A stretch of DNA of 30,181 nucleotides from Clostridiaceae bacterium. Lineage in GTDB: Bacteria; Bacillota; Clostridia; Oscillospirales; Acutalibacteraceae. The stretch's first letter is position 1. The number at the start of each line of letters is the position of its first letter. The position numbers and the translations under genes are program-made. Of the stretch, positions 1 to 7,226 are shown one piece after another. Below the pieces are notes generated by a model. The model saw nothing but the letters and a program-made list of their open reading frames with translations. It had not been told where the DNA came from and did not search any database. The stretch is taken from NCBI GenBank assembly GCA_904501755.1, contig CAJGBV010000019.1, positions 1-30,181 of the forward strand. Reading direction: 5' to 3'.

Positions 1-300
1 AAAACAGAAATATTCTATGCCAAGTTTTTTCATAAATTCGAAGCCCGCGTCAACCTTTGCTTTTGCATGAGCCATGGTGCCTTTTTCGGCTCCAAAGGAT
101 TTATCCCCTGTATCACGGCCAAACATATCGGTACCTGCAGCACAAAGATTGTGCCACCACGCCATAGCAAAGGGCAGATGTTCACGCATCGGTTTGCCCA
201 TTATAATACGGTCGGCATCATAATACTTAAATGAAAAGGGATTCTTACTGCCAACGCCTTCATACTTAATTATTGGAATAGTGGAAAAAATTTCAGCCAT
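1..300 (-). CDS. xylA: Xylose isomerase, N-terminal part (cut by window start)
   Basis: The frame read from the ATG at 300 down to base 1 gives 100 residues that match the start of xylose isomerase: a KYEG segment near residue 12, an HLPFAMAWWH segment around residues 41-50, a DMFG segment near 58, and an FEFMKKLGI segment ending in YFCF at the window edge. The enzyme interconverts D-xylose and D-xylulose in the cytoplasm with divalent metal. The catalytic and metal-binding residues lie beyond the window edge and cannot be checked. A GAGGTG ribosome site precedes the ATG, and the xylB stop lies only 9 bases upstream, so it is the last visible gene of the GH30-xylB-xylA operon. A C-terminal xylA piece lies at 29812-30181 on the same strand; whether it is the same gene is unresolved. 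Confidence 0.93.
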   Translation of the reverse strand, partial: MAEIFSTIPIIKYEGVGSKNPFSFKYYDADRIIMGKPMREHLPFAMAWWHNLCAAGTDMFGRDTGDKSFGAEKGTMAHAKAKVDAGFEFMKKLGIEYFCF

Positions 301-309
301 TTTTACACC

Positions 310-1788
310 TCATTTTATTTTTTTAAACAGATTTTTAAGTGTTGGATAGATTTCTTTAAATTTATTATATTGCGTTTCATAGCGTGCATTTATTTTAGTA
401 TCAGGAGTTATTGATTTATTAATCTTTACGAATTTAGCAGCACACTCCTCTACATTGTCAAACTCGCCACAACCCACCATTGCGAGCATTGCAGCACCAT
501 ATCCGGGACCTTGTTCTGTTTGCAAGAGGGTGATATCAACATTAAGAACATTGCACAAAATTTTTTGCCACAATTCTGATTTTGCACCACCGCCGCAAAG
601 ACTGCTACATGTGATATTTATTCCCTGTTCTTTTACAATCTCAAAGTTATCGCGTATGGCAAAAGCCACACCCTCCAGTACCGCTTGAAGCATATCTGCG
701 CGGGTTGTGTCCATACGCATACCTGTAAAGGTGCCTCTTGCATCGGTATCGTTAATGGGGCTACGTTCGCCCATAAGATACGGTAAAAAGAAAACGTCGT
801 TGCTGCCAAGCTTATCGTCGGTTATATTTGCCTGTTCTTTAACGTAATCATTACTTCCTAAAATTTCTTCACAGAACCAACTGTTACATGAAGCTGCCGA
901 TAAAATGCAACCCATTAGATGATAGCTACCACTTGCGTGGCAAAAAGAGTGAAGAGCATTATTCTTATCTACCGAAAATTTATCTGACGAAACAAATACC
1001 GTGCCCGATGTACCAAGGGATATATTGCATTTGCCGTCGGTTACAGTGCCGGTGCCAATTGCCGCCGCAGCATTATCCCCGGCTCCTGCAACAACCACTA
1101 TATTTGCATTAAGATTTAATTGAGCTGCAATATCAGGAAGAATTGTGCCGATTTCTTCAAAGCTTTCAAAAAGCGTTGGCATTTGACCTTTGGATATACT
1201 GCAGATTTTAAGCATCTCATTAGACCAACGTTTATTCTTAACATCGAGCAAAAGCATCCCCGAGGCATCTGAATAATCAGTACTATGTATGCCCGTCAGT
1301 TTATAGTTCAGGTAATCTTTTGGAAGCATAATTTTATTGATTTTTGTAAAATTTTCAGGCTCATTGTTTAAAAGCCATAGAATTTTAGGAGCGGTGAACC
1401 CCGCAAAAGCAATATTTGCAGTAAGTGAAGAAAGCTTCTCTTTTCCAATGACCTCATTAAGATAAGCGGTTTCTTTATCTGTTCTGCCATCGTTCCAAAG
1501 TATTGCAGGGCGAATTACATTGTCGTCCTTATCCAAAACAACAAGACCGTGCATCTGACCGCCTACGCCTATACCTTTAATTTGTGAGGTATCTATTCCA
1601 TTTATTAATTCTTTTACACCTGAAACAAACGCGCTCCACCAATCCTCAGGGTTTTGCTCGCTCCAGCCGGGATTTGGAAAACAAACGCGGTAGTTCTTTG
1701 TTGTTTCCTTTATGATTTTTCCATTGGTGTCTACAAGCAAAAGTTTAAGAGCAGATGTGCCTAAATCCGCACCAAGATAATATCCCAT
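310..1788 (-). CDS. xylB: Xylulokinase
   Basis: This 492-residue FGGY-family kinase has the usual length for XylB. It phosphorylates D-xylulose to xylulose 5-phosphate using ATP in the cytoplasm. Visible motifs are the N-terminal phosphate-binding segment GADLGTS (residues 6-12, with Asp8), the substrate-binding QMH (78-80) typical of xylulokinases, the WNDGR segment near 98-102, the catalytic-base segment AGAGDNA with Asp238, and a glycine-rich CGGGAKS nucleotide-binding segment in the C-terminal lobe. The start is the ATG at 1788, preceded by an AAGGTG ribosome site. It sits 30 bases downstream of the GH30 gene and 9 bases upstream of xylA, so co-transcription is likely. The QMH motif and the xylA neighbour favour xylulose over other FGGY substrates such as glycerol or ribulose. 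Confidence 0.95.
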   Translation of the reverse strand: MGYYLGADLGTSALKLLLVDTNGKIIKETTKNYRVCFPNPGWSEQNPEDWWSAFVSGVKELINGIDTSQIKGIGVGGQMHGLVVLDKDDNVIRPAILWNDGRTDKETAYLNEVIGKEKLSSLTANIAFAGFTAPKILWLLNNEPENFTKINKIMLPKDYLNYKLTGIHSTDYSDASGMLLLDVKNKRWSNEMLKICSISKGQMPTLFESFEEIGTILPDIAAQLNLNANIVVVAGAGDNAAAAIGTGTVTDGKCNISLGTSGTVFVSSDKFSVDKNNALHSFCHASGSYHLMGCILSAASCNSWFCEEILGSNDYVKEQANITDDKLGSNDVFFLPYLMGERSPINDTDARGTFTGMRMDTTRADMLQAVLEGVAFAIRDNFEIVKEQGINITCSSLCGGGAKSELWQKILCNVLNVDITLLQTEQGPGYGAAMLAMVGCGEFDNVEECAAKFVKINKSITPDTKINARYETQYNKFKEIYPTLKNLFKKIK

Positions 1789-1818
1789 GATAACTTCGCA
1801 CCTTTTCGAACAAGATTA

Positions 1819-3087
1819 TTATAATACAATTGTATTAAAGGAACGGGGCTTAAGATTATAATTTTTGCCCGCAATGGTTATAACCTTTTCAAACTCAAAG
1901 GGGTTCAAAATTACCGCTACCACTGATCCGTCCGGGTTTTTGAAGGCAGAGGTATTAGAACTCATTTCTCCTTTAACCGACAACATAACGGCTCCTCTTT
2001 TTATATACTTAGCAAAGTGCTTAATTACGTAAAAGTCGGGAGTAAAGGCAAATTCACCGTCTTTTACACTTATTAGAGAATTTTGTTTCCAGCCCCATGT
2101 GCTAAGACCATCGTTATCCAAAGCCATATTCCAATAAATATTGGCCCTTGCACCGTTGACAAAATAATGATGTAAAAGATGGCAGGTATACATTGCGTAT
2201 TCCCAGGTGTTTTTACCGTCACCGCATTGACATTCGCTTTGAATAAGTTCGAGTTGAGGAAAATCTTCTTTTGCCTGCATTATTGAATATTTACCGCACC
2301 ACTGGAATGCAGCACCCTTTAACCCCTCTCGGAGTTTAGGATTTTGCATAAAATAATTGAGGTACTGGTTATGAAGTCCATATTCTGCATAAGGACTGGG
2401 ACCGTTACAGGTGCCGAAGTAAACCTTGGTTAAATCCTTAACTTCGTCTACCAAATAGCACATAAAGCTTTCAAGCTCTTTTGCAGAATATACGCAAGAT
2501 GGAAACTTTTGGTCTGAAAAAAATTCGTTTTGAGGGCTTATTGCCGCAATTTTTATGTTTTGCTTTGTATATTCCTCAATAAATCTTCTAAAATATAAGG
2601 CATATGCCTTAAGATTTTCAGGTGTTTGAACTAAGCGTCCATAATTATATACTTTCGGAAATTTCATCCAGGTAGGGGGACTCCAGGGTGAAGCAAAAAA
2701 CTCAAGTTCAGGAGAGCGCTTTTGGGCTTCTTTTATCAAAGGGATAATGTATTTTTTATCTCTTTCGATTGAAAAATCTTTCATAGAGTAGTCGCCATCG
2801 GTTTCATTATAGCTGTACCAGCTTTCAGCAAAATCATTAGCACCGATTGAAAGACGACAATAATCAAACCCACAACCATCCTTTGAAAAAAGCTCATCTA
2901 AAATGGCTTTCTGTTTGTCTTCAGAAAGAGAAAGCACCGCTTTTGCACAAATTTCGCTTATGCAACAACCAAAACCGAAAAGGGCGTGCCCCATCTCTTC
3001 TCCTATTATTATTTCACAGCCCTCTTTATCTGTAAGATTATTTTGGGCAACCCATTTTTCGCCTTCTGTCGAAGAATACCATAGCAT
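1819..3087 (-). CDS. Glycoside hydrolase family 30 enzyme, probably intracellular
   Basis: The 422-residue protein has the GH30 pattern: a FGFGCCISE segment near residue 37 replacing the usual GFG-G-FT-A segment, a CRLSIGANDF strand near 77-86, an FFASPWSPPTWMK segment near 130-142, the acid/base Glu188 in SPQNEF, and the probable nucleophile Glu285 in IQSEC. The end (about 350-422) forms the beta-rich side domain. No signal peptide is present, so it should act in the cytoplasm on imported oligosaccharides. GH30 includes glucosylceramidases, glucanases, xylanases and xylosidases. Position at the head of the xylB-xylA operon makes beta-xylosidase the best guess, but specificity is inferred from context. 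The ATG at 3087 has an AAAGGAGAT ribosome site. The residue after the acid/base NE pair is Phe rather than the common Pro. Confidence 0.87.
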   Translation of the reverse strand: MLWYSSTEGEKWVAQNNLTDKEGCEIIIGEEMGHALFGFGCCISEICAKAVLSLSEDKQKAILDELFSKDGCGFDYCRLSIGANDFAESWYSYNETDGDYSMKDFSIERDKKYIIPLIKEAQKRSPELEFFASPWSPPTWMKFPKVYNYGRLVQTPENLKAYALYFRRFIEEYTKQNIKIAAISPQNEFFSDQKFPSCVYSAKELESFMCYLVDEVKDLTKVYFGTCNGPSPYAEYGLHNQYLNYFMQNPKLREGLKGAAFQWCGKYSIMQAKEDFPQLELIQSECQCGDGKNTWEYAMYTCHLLHHYFVNGARANIYWNMALDNDGLSTWGWKQNSLISVKDGEFAFTPDFYVIKHFAKYIKRGAVMLSVKGEMSSNTSAFKNPDGSVVAVILNPFEFEKVITIAGKNYNLKPRSFNTIVL

Positions 3088-3114
3088 AATAAAAATCTCC
3101 TTTGCTTTTTTTTT

Positions 3115-3162
3115 ATTATACTACCGAAATATTGATTTTTCTTGCAACATATTATATAATAT
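3115..3162. promoter_or_regulatory. Divergent promoter region between GH30 and AraC-type regulator
   Basis: On the plus strand, TTGATT (3132-3137) and TATAAT (3155-3160) are 17 bases apart, a near-perfect sigma-A promoter for the regulator gene at 3194. On the minus strand a TATAAT box (3120-3115) precedes GH30, but the position 17 bases upstream reads AAGAAA, which is not a -35 box. That fits a promoter needing an activator. A perfect 14-base palindrome ATATTATATAATAT (3149-3162) overlaps the regulator's -10 box and could be an operator, though its AT-richness makes chance possible. Confidence 0.6.
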
Positions 3163-3193
3163 ATAGACAAAATTTGACTTATTGGTGATACAA

Positions 3194-3961
3194 ATGTTTT
3201 ATGAATTTAATCATTTAGGCTCACCCGATTACCTAAAAATAGAGGAAGGGCGAGATTTCAGTTTTCCACCTCATCTGCACCAGTGCTTTGAAATTATCGT
3301 TCTTCTTTCGGGAAAAATGAGAATAACTATTGATGACAAAAGCTTTGTTATTAAAGAAAAACAAGCAGTTTTTATATTCCCTAATCAAATACACTCTTTA
3401 GACTCGACAAAAAGTGAACACATTCTTTGCATCTTTTCCCCCCACCTTGTACGAGCCTATGCCACCAAGGTGTATGATAAGCTTCCTAAAAATAACAAAT
3501 TTCAGCCGGATGAATATCTTATAAAGGCTTTGGAGGGTTTAGAATTAGCTTCATCCTCTGCTGAAAAAAAGGGTGTTTTATATTCGTTATGCGGACAATT
3601 TGAAAAAAACGCTATCTATGATAAAAAACAAATTGAAAATGAAAATTTACTATATAAAATTTTTTCGTTTGTCGAGGAGAATTTTGGAGGCGACAGCTCG
3701 TTGTCAAATCTATCAAAGAAAATCGGTTATAACTATTCTTATCTTTCACGTTATTTTAAAAAAGCTACAGGTCTTTCTTTCAATTCTTATGTGACTAACT
3801 ATCGCCTTAGCCACGCTTGCTACCTTATGGAAAACACAGAACAATCCATCCTCCAATGTGCGTATGAAAGCGGATTTATTTCATTACGAAGTTTTAATCG
3901 TTGTTTTAAAGAAAACTTTGAAATCACACCTACACAATACAGAAAAAACATAGGCTTATAA
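3194..3961 (+). CDS. AraC-family transcriptional regulator, probable xylose/xyloside regulator
   Basis: This is a two-domain AraC/XylS-type regulator of about 255 residues. The N-terminal cupin-like sensor contains PPHLHQCFEI and a later FPNQIHS segment, typical of the sugar-binding half. The C-terminal third holds two helix-turn-helix units (SLSNLSKKIGYNYSYLSRYF, then SILQCAYESGF and SFNRCFKE), ending in the family signature near PTQYRKN. The ATG at 3194 is chosen because GGTGAT lies just upstream; a TTG at 3182 would add four residues but has no ribosome site. It is transcribed divergently from GH30-xylB-xylA, and the strong self promoter with a weak -35 on the target side suggests an activator. 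The ligand is inferred from context only. Confidence 0.88.
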   Translation: MFYEFNHLGSPDYLKIEEGRDFSFPPHLHQCFEIIVLLSGKMRITIDDKSFVIKEKQAVFIFPNQIHSLDSTKSEHILCIFSPHLVRAYATKVYDKLPKNNKFQPDEYLIKALEGLELASSSAEKKGVLYSLCGQFEKNAIYDKKQIENENLLYKIFSFVEENFGGDSSLSNLSKKIGYNYSYLSRYFKKATGLSFNSYVTNYRLSHACYLMENTEQSILQCAYESGFISLRSFNRCFKENFEITPTQYRKNIGL

Positions 3962-3965
3962 CAAC

Positions 3966-3993
3966 AAATCGAGGTGAAGTTCACCTCGATTTT
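3966..3993 (+). terminator. Terminator after the AraC-type regulator
   Basis: A perfect inverted repeat, AAATCGAGGTGAA with its complement around one central base, begins five bases after the stop codon and is followed by TTTTGTTAT. It should end transcription of the regulator gene. Confidence 0.85.
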
Positions 3994-4050
3994 GTTATAT
4001 ATAGGTCAGAACATATTATATTTCGTCCGGAATTTTTCTTTAAAAAGTAT

Positions 4051-4200
4051 GCGAAACCATAGTGTTTATGTGGTCTTTCTATCTTTGGTATAATTATATC
4101 TCATTCCTCAATCCTTCCCATAATCCCTGTTGCATTTATATATAAATTACTTTTAATTTAAATCGTGTTATTACTTGTATTTTAGTGGATTTTTACTTGC
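4051..4200 (-). repeat. Decayed copy 1 of a spoVT 5'-end-derived repeat
   Basis: Read on the minus strand, 4200 to 4051 parallels the start of spoVT (28452) and a second copy at 29397-29700. It holds a promoter-like pair (GTAAA and GTAATAA, 17 bases apart), the shared segment CACGATTT, a lost start codon, then a short frame (4133-4101) reading ATGIMGRIEE and a stop, against KATGIVRRID in SpoVT. Beyond that, a tail including CATAAACACTA and GGTTTCGC matches the second copy but not spoVT. The tail shows that the two copies form a repeat family rather than two independent spoVT fragments. No function is known to me. The 287-base gap 3962-4248 otherwise holds only a terminator and the promoter of the next gene. 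Confidence 0.6.
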
Positions 4201-4225
4201 AATTTGGGTTTTGAAAGTGTAAAAT
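4197..4225 (+). promoter_or_regulatory. Sigma-A-type promoter for the SGNH hydrolase gene
   Basis: TTGCAA (4197-4202) and TAAAAT (4220-4225) are separated by 17 bases, ahead of an AGGAGGGG ribosome site and the ATG at 4249. Confidence 0.65.
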
Positions 4226-4248
4226 TATGGTGTTTAGGAGGGGTTTTA

Positions 4249-4893
4249 ATGAAAAACAATGCTATTATTTTCGGGGATAGTTATTCTACTTTTAAAAACT
4301 TTGTACCCGATAATTATGCAATATATTATTCCGAAAATGAACGTCCCGAAACAGATGTAACAAAGGTAGAGCAGACCTGGTGGCACCAAGTTGTCAAAGA
4401 ATTAAACTTAAATCTTGTTTTAAATAATAGTTGGTCAGGTTCGACCATTGGCTATACAGGCTATAATAATACCGACTGCTCTAAGACATCTTCTTTTATA
4501 TACAGATTAAATCAGCTTATAAAAAGTGACTTTTTTGTTAAAAACCAAATTGATACGGTGTTTGTTTTTGGCGGAACCAACGACAGTTGGTCAAACGCTC
4601 CTTTGGGTGAAATTAAATACAGCGATTGGTCAGATAGTGAGTTATATTCTGTGTTGCCTGCTGTATGTTTCTTTTTAAAGCTTTTAAAGGAAACTTTGCC
4701 ACAGGCAAAAATATATTGCCTGATAAACACCGAAATCAAAGCAGAAATTACTTCTTGTATGAAAAAAGCTTGTGAAAAATACGGCATAACACCTGTATAT
4801 TTCGAAAAGATTGATAAAAAATGCGGTCATCCTACAATCCAAGGGATGAAAGACATCGCAGACAGTGTTTTAAAAACTATAAATAACAAGTAA
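4249..4893 (+). CDS. SGNH/GDSL-family hydrolase
   Basis: The 214-residue protein has the SGNH blocks: FGDSYS with nucleophile Ser11, a glycine block in NSWSGSTIGY, a GGTND block with the oxyanion Asn, and the C-terminal GHPTIQGM with His194. Such enzymes hydrolyse esters, often acetyl groups on sugars or lipids. There is no signal peptide, so it should be cytoplasmic. The Asp three residues before the catalytic His in the usual DxxH motif is Lys here, and Asp189 lies five residues before it. The ATG at 4249 is chosen because AGGAGGGG precedes it; an in-frame ATG at 4204 has no ribosome site and overlaps the promoter. The gene stands alone between a promoter and a terminator. The substrate is unknown; nearby xylan-type genes allow, but do not show, an acetyl-xyloside role. 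Confidence 0.82.
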   Translation: MKNNAIIFGDSYSTFKNFVPDNYAIYYSENERPETDVTKVEQTWWHQVVKELNLNLVLNNSWSGSTIGYTGYNNTDCSKTSSFIYRLNQLIKSDFFVKNQIDTVFVFGGTNDSWSNAPLGEIKYSDWSDSELYSVLPAVCFFLKLLKETLPQAKIYCLINTEIKAEITSCMKKACEKYGITPVYFEKIDKKCGHPTIQGMKDIADSVLKTINNK

Positions 4894-4894
4894 A

Positions 4895-4919
4895 AAAGCG
4901 GAGTGGTTCACTCCGCTTT
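4895..4919. terminator. Bidirectional terminator between convergent genes
   Basis: AAAGCGGAGTG and its complement CACTCCGCTTT flank a three-base loop. A-rich and T-rich flanks on both sides let it serve the SGNH gene on the plus strand and the U32 gene on the minus strand. Confidence 0.88.
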
Positions 4920-4925
4920 ATATCG

Positions 4926-6986
4926 TTATTCCACTCCTCTGTAGTACATTCCTCTTGTAAAGGGAACATCGGCAGGGGAGTTGTTTTTGTAGGACTCTAT
5001 TACCTGCGCTATTCTTTCCTTGCTTTCGTCGGTAAAGTACAGAAGAAAATTATTAACATAAAATTCCGTTTGTCTTTTAGCAAGCCAAATTGGGCGGTCG
5101 CCTAAAAGCTCACTATAACCCATACGACAAGTAATGGGAAGTTGTACATTTTTTCGGTCTGTTAAAAACCTGTCAGAGTTACAGCCTTTGCAACCTTCAA
5201 AGGAAGCAGGACAATTTTTAGTAAGCATTAAAGGCAGTCTTCCATAGGCAAATAATACAGTTTCTGTGTGTGATGATATTTTATTTATCTCAGAAGCGGT
5301 AAGTTCGGGAGAGAGTACAGCACTTTCTATTCCCATATTTTTAAGTGTCAGCAAGGTTTTTGAAGAAAAAACATTTAAGCCTTGTCCTGCTATAATAGTC
5401 AGACCGCTTTTCTTTGCTGATTCAATATGTCCTATGTTTTGAATTAATACCGCCTTAAATCCCTGTTCCTTGGCTTTTTTCAGTCTTTCTTCAAGGGCAT
5501 TTCCGAAAAGTCCTGCTCTTGGAATGTCGGCTATTGCAGTTATGCTATGAGGTAAAAGAGATAAATCGTGGCTTTTCTCAATAGGTAAAAGCACCGCGGA
5601 AATTTCTGATAAATCTTCGGGAAGTAAAGATAAGTCATTCAGTTTTATCCATAGACTACGGCTTTTTTCCTTGTTTTCTGATACTTCGGGTATATAAAAT
5701 GGATGCTCGGGTTTTCTTTCGATTTTGCTGCGCATTTCATCAAGAAGCGTACAGGCATTTCTCCTAAGCTCATTAAGATGAGAAGCTTTGACCATAAGAT
5801 TTTCGTTAAGGTCAATATGGACACTTTCGGCAAAGTAAGGCGTTGTACCCAGCTTTATAAGCTGCCCCTCTACCCATTCTTTTGTAATAGGACGGTTAAT
5901 AGCCTTTTCGGGAGCATCTCCCGATACCTTGACGATATTTTTTCCGTCATCGAATATGATTTTTACAGGAGCATCCTCGTTTATTTCGGCATATATTTTA
6001 ATGGGAACGCTGCTTCTCTCAAAGCGAATCATTTCGTGGAGAAAAGGGTAGGTTTCGGGGGAAAGATTGACATCATCCTTTGTTCTTATACCGAACATAG
6101 CTTTGCCGGTTTTTCCTGTAAAATATCCGTCGGTAAAGCCGGAACGGCTGAAAACATTTTCAAGACAGCTTTTAAGCTGCTCGTCAACATAACCTCTGTC
6201 AACCATACTTCTAAAAGAAGCAGTGGCAGCGGCAACATATTCGCTGCGCTTCATTCTGCCCTCTATTTTTAAAGAGGTAACACCCATTTCCTTTAATTTG
6301 TCAATATGGTTAAGTAAGGATAAATCCTTAAGGCTCAGGGTGTATTCATTGCCGAAAGCATCGCTGTATGGAAGACGGCAGGGCCCTGCACAAAGTCCGC
6401 GATTACCGCTTCTGCCTCCAAGAAGTGCAGATAAAAGACATTGTCCCGACATACACATACAAAGTGCGCCGTGAACGAAAACCTCTATTTCCATATCAAG
6501 CTTTTTGGCTTCCTCGCAAAGCTCATAAAGTTCGTTTTCACTCATTTCTCTTGCCGCTACAACCCTAACAAATCCCAGTTTTTTAAGGGTGGGCAGAGCG
6601 CTTTTATTACATACAGTCATTTGTGTAGAGGCGTGAAGAGGGAGAAGAGGAAGCTTTCTGTGAAGCAGAGCCGCAAGACCTAAATCAGCAATTATAAGCG
6701 CATCAACACCCATATTATAAGCATTAGTTGACAGTTCTAATGCTTTTTGCAGTTCACTGTCTTTAAGCTGAATGTTCAGGGTAAGATATACATTTACACC
6801 TCTTATATGACAGTAATCAATAGCCGCCTTTAAAGCGCTGTCACTGAAATTGTCTGCATTTCTTCGCGCATTAAAATCTTTTGCGCCAAGATATACTGCA
6901 TTTGCCCCTGCTCGTACAGCGGCATAAAGCATTTCTTCGTTTCCTACGGGAGATAAAACTTCAATAGTATTTTTATAATCATTCAT
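4926..6986 (-). CDS. Peptidase U32-family protein with DUF3656-like C-terminal region (RlhA/TrhP-type)
   Basis: The 686-residue protein begins with the U32 fold (EVLSPVGN, then GAKDFNARRNADNF) and contains the family signature EVFVHGALCMCMSGQCLLS followed by a Cys-rich GLCAGPCRLPY segment. A further Cys cluster (CPASFEGCKGC and ITCRMGYSE) near the C-terminus suggests metal or Fe-S binding. Although named peptidases, well-studied relatives hydroxylate RNA: RlhA modifies 23S rRNA C2501 and TrhP modifies tRNA uridine 34. The long form with an extra C-terminal domain is nearer to RlhA in length, but I cannot assign the target RNA. The ATG at 6986 has GGTGA upstream and is preferred to the GTG at 6995, which lacks a well-spaced site. 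It has its own promoter and terminator. Confidence 0.85.
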   Translation of the reverse strand: MNDYKNTIEVLSPVGNEEMLYAAVRAGANAVYLGAKDFNARRNADNFSDSALKAAIDYCHIRGVNVYLTLNIQLKDSELQKALELSTNAYNMGVDALIIADLGLAALLHRKLPLLPLHASTQMTVCNKSALPTLKKLGFVRVVAAREMSENELYELCEEAKKLDMEIEVFVHGALCMCMSGQCLLSALLGGRSGNRGLCAGPCRLPYSDAFGNEYTLSLKDLSLLNHIDKLKEMGVTSLKIEGRMKRSEYVAAATASFRSMVDRGYVDEQLKSCLENVFSRSGFTDGYFTGKTGKAMFGIRTKDDVNLSPETYPFLHEMIRFERSSVPIKIYAEINEDAPVKIIFDDGKNIVKVSGDAPEKAINRPITKEWVEGQLIKLGTTPYFAESVHIDLNENLMVKASHLNELRRNACTLLDEMRSKIERKPEHPFYIPEVSENKEKSRSLWIKLNDLSLLPEDLSEISAVLLPIEKSHDLSLLPHSITAIADIPRAGLFGNALEERLKKAKEQGFKAVLIQNIGHIESAKKSGLTIIAGQGLNVFSSKTLLTLKNMGIESAVLSPELTASEINKISSHTETVLFAYGRLPLMLTKNCPASFEGCKGCNSDRFLTDRKNVQLPITCRMGYSELLGDRPIWLAKRQTEFYVNNFLLYFTDESKERIAQVIESYKNNSPADVPFTRGMYYRGVE

Positions 6987-7002
6987 CAAATTCACCGATA
7001 AT

Positions 7003-7031
7003 ATTCTAACATAAAAAAGCCGCTTTGTAAA
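7003..7031 (-). promoter_or_regulatory. Sigma-A-type promoter for the U32 gene
   Basis: On the minus strand TTTACA (7031-7026) and TAGAAT (7008-7003) are 17 bases apart, immediately upstream of the U32 ribosome site and start. Confidence 0.6.
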
Positions 7032-7055
7032 ATACTAAAAAATATATGTAACTTC

Positions 7056-7084
7056 TTGCAAAAAAACAATTATAGTGATATAAT
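7056..7084 (+). promoter_or_regulatory. Sigma-A-type promoter for the mgtE operon
   Basis: TTGCAA (7056-7061) and a perfect TATAAT (7079-7084) are 17 bases apart. Transcription should start near 7091, leaving a leader of about 135 bases before mgtE. Confidence 0.75.
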
Positions 7085-7110
7085 TACTATATATGTAATT
7101 TTTTAGCAAA

Positions 7111-7200
7111 GAGAGGTGGTCTGCGTGGACGCAGGAGCGAATCCCCGAAGTAGAATTTTAAATAACTGCATCCCGCAGAAAGCTTTTTAATTTTTCTGTG
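7111..7200 (+). promoter_or_regulatory. Structured leader of mgtE, possible regulatory RNA
   Basis: The leader contains a hairpin CTGCG-TGGA-CGCAG (7121-7134) and a second short hairpin CTGCATCCCGCAG (7166-7178) followed by AAAGCTTTTTAATTTTT. The first CTGCG could pair either with CGCAG at 7130-7134 or with CGCAG at 7174-7178, so two exclusive folds are possible. It is GC-richer than its surroundings. I do not recognise the Mg-responsive M-box consensus or another riboswitch class. Regulation by metal is a guess from the downstream gene. Confidence 0.4.
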
Positions 7201-7226
7201 AGGTGCTTTGACTATGGAGGCATTTT

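Noticed and set aside
5703..6272. A 189-residue plus-strand frame opposite the U32 gene
   Set aside because: It is the antisense shadow of a well-supported gene, has no ribosome site, and shows no recognisable protein pattern.
7091..7226. M-box magnesium riboswitch upstream of mgtE
   Set aside because: The expected conserved segments of the M-box are not present; only a generic structured leader can be supported.
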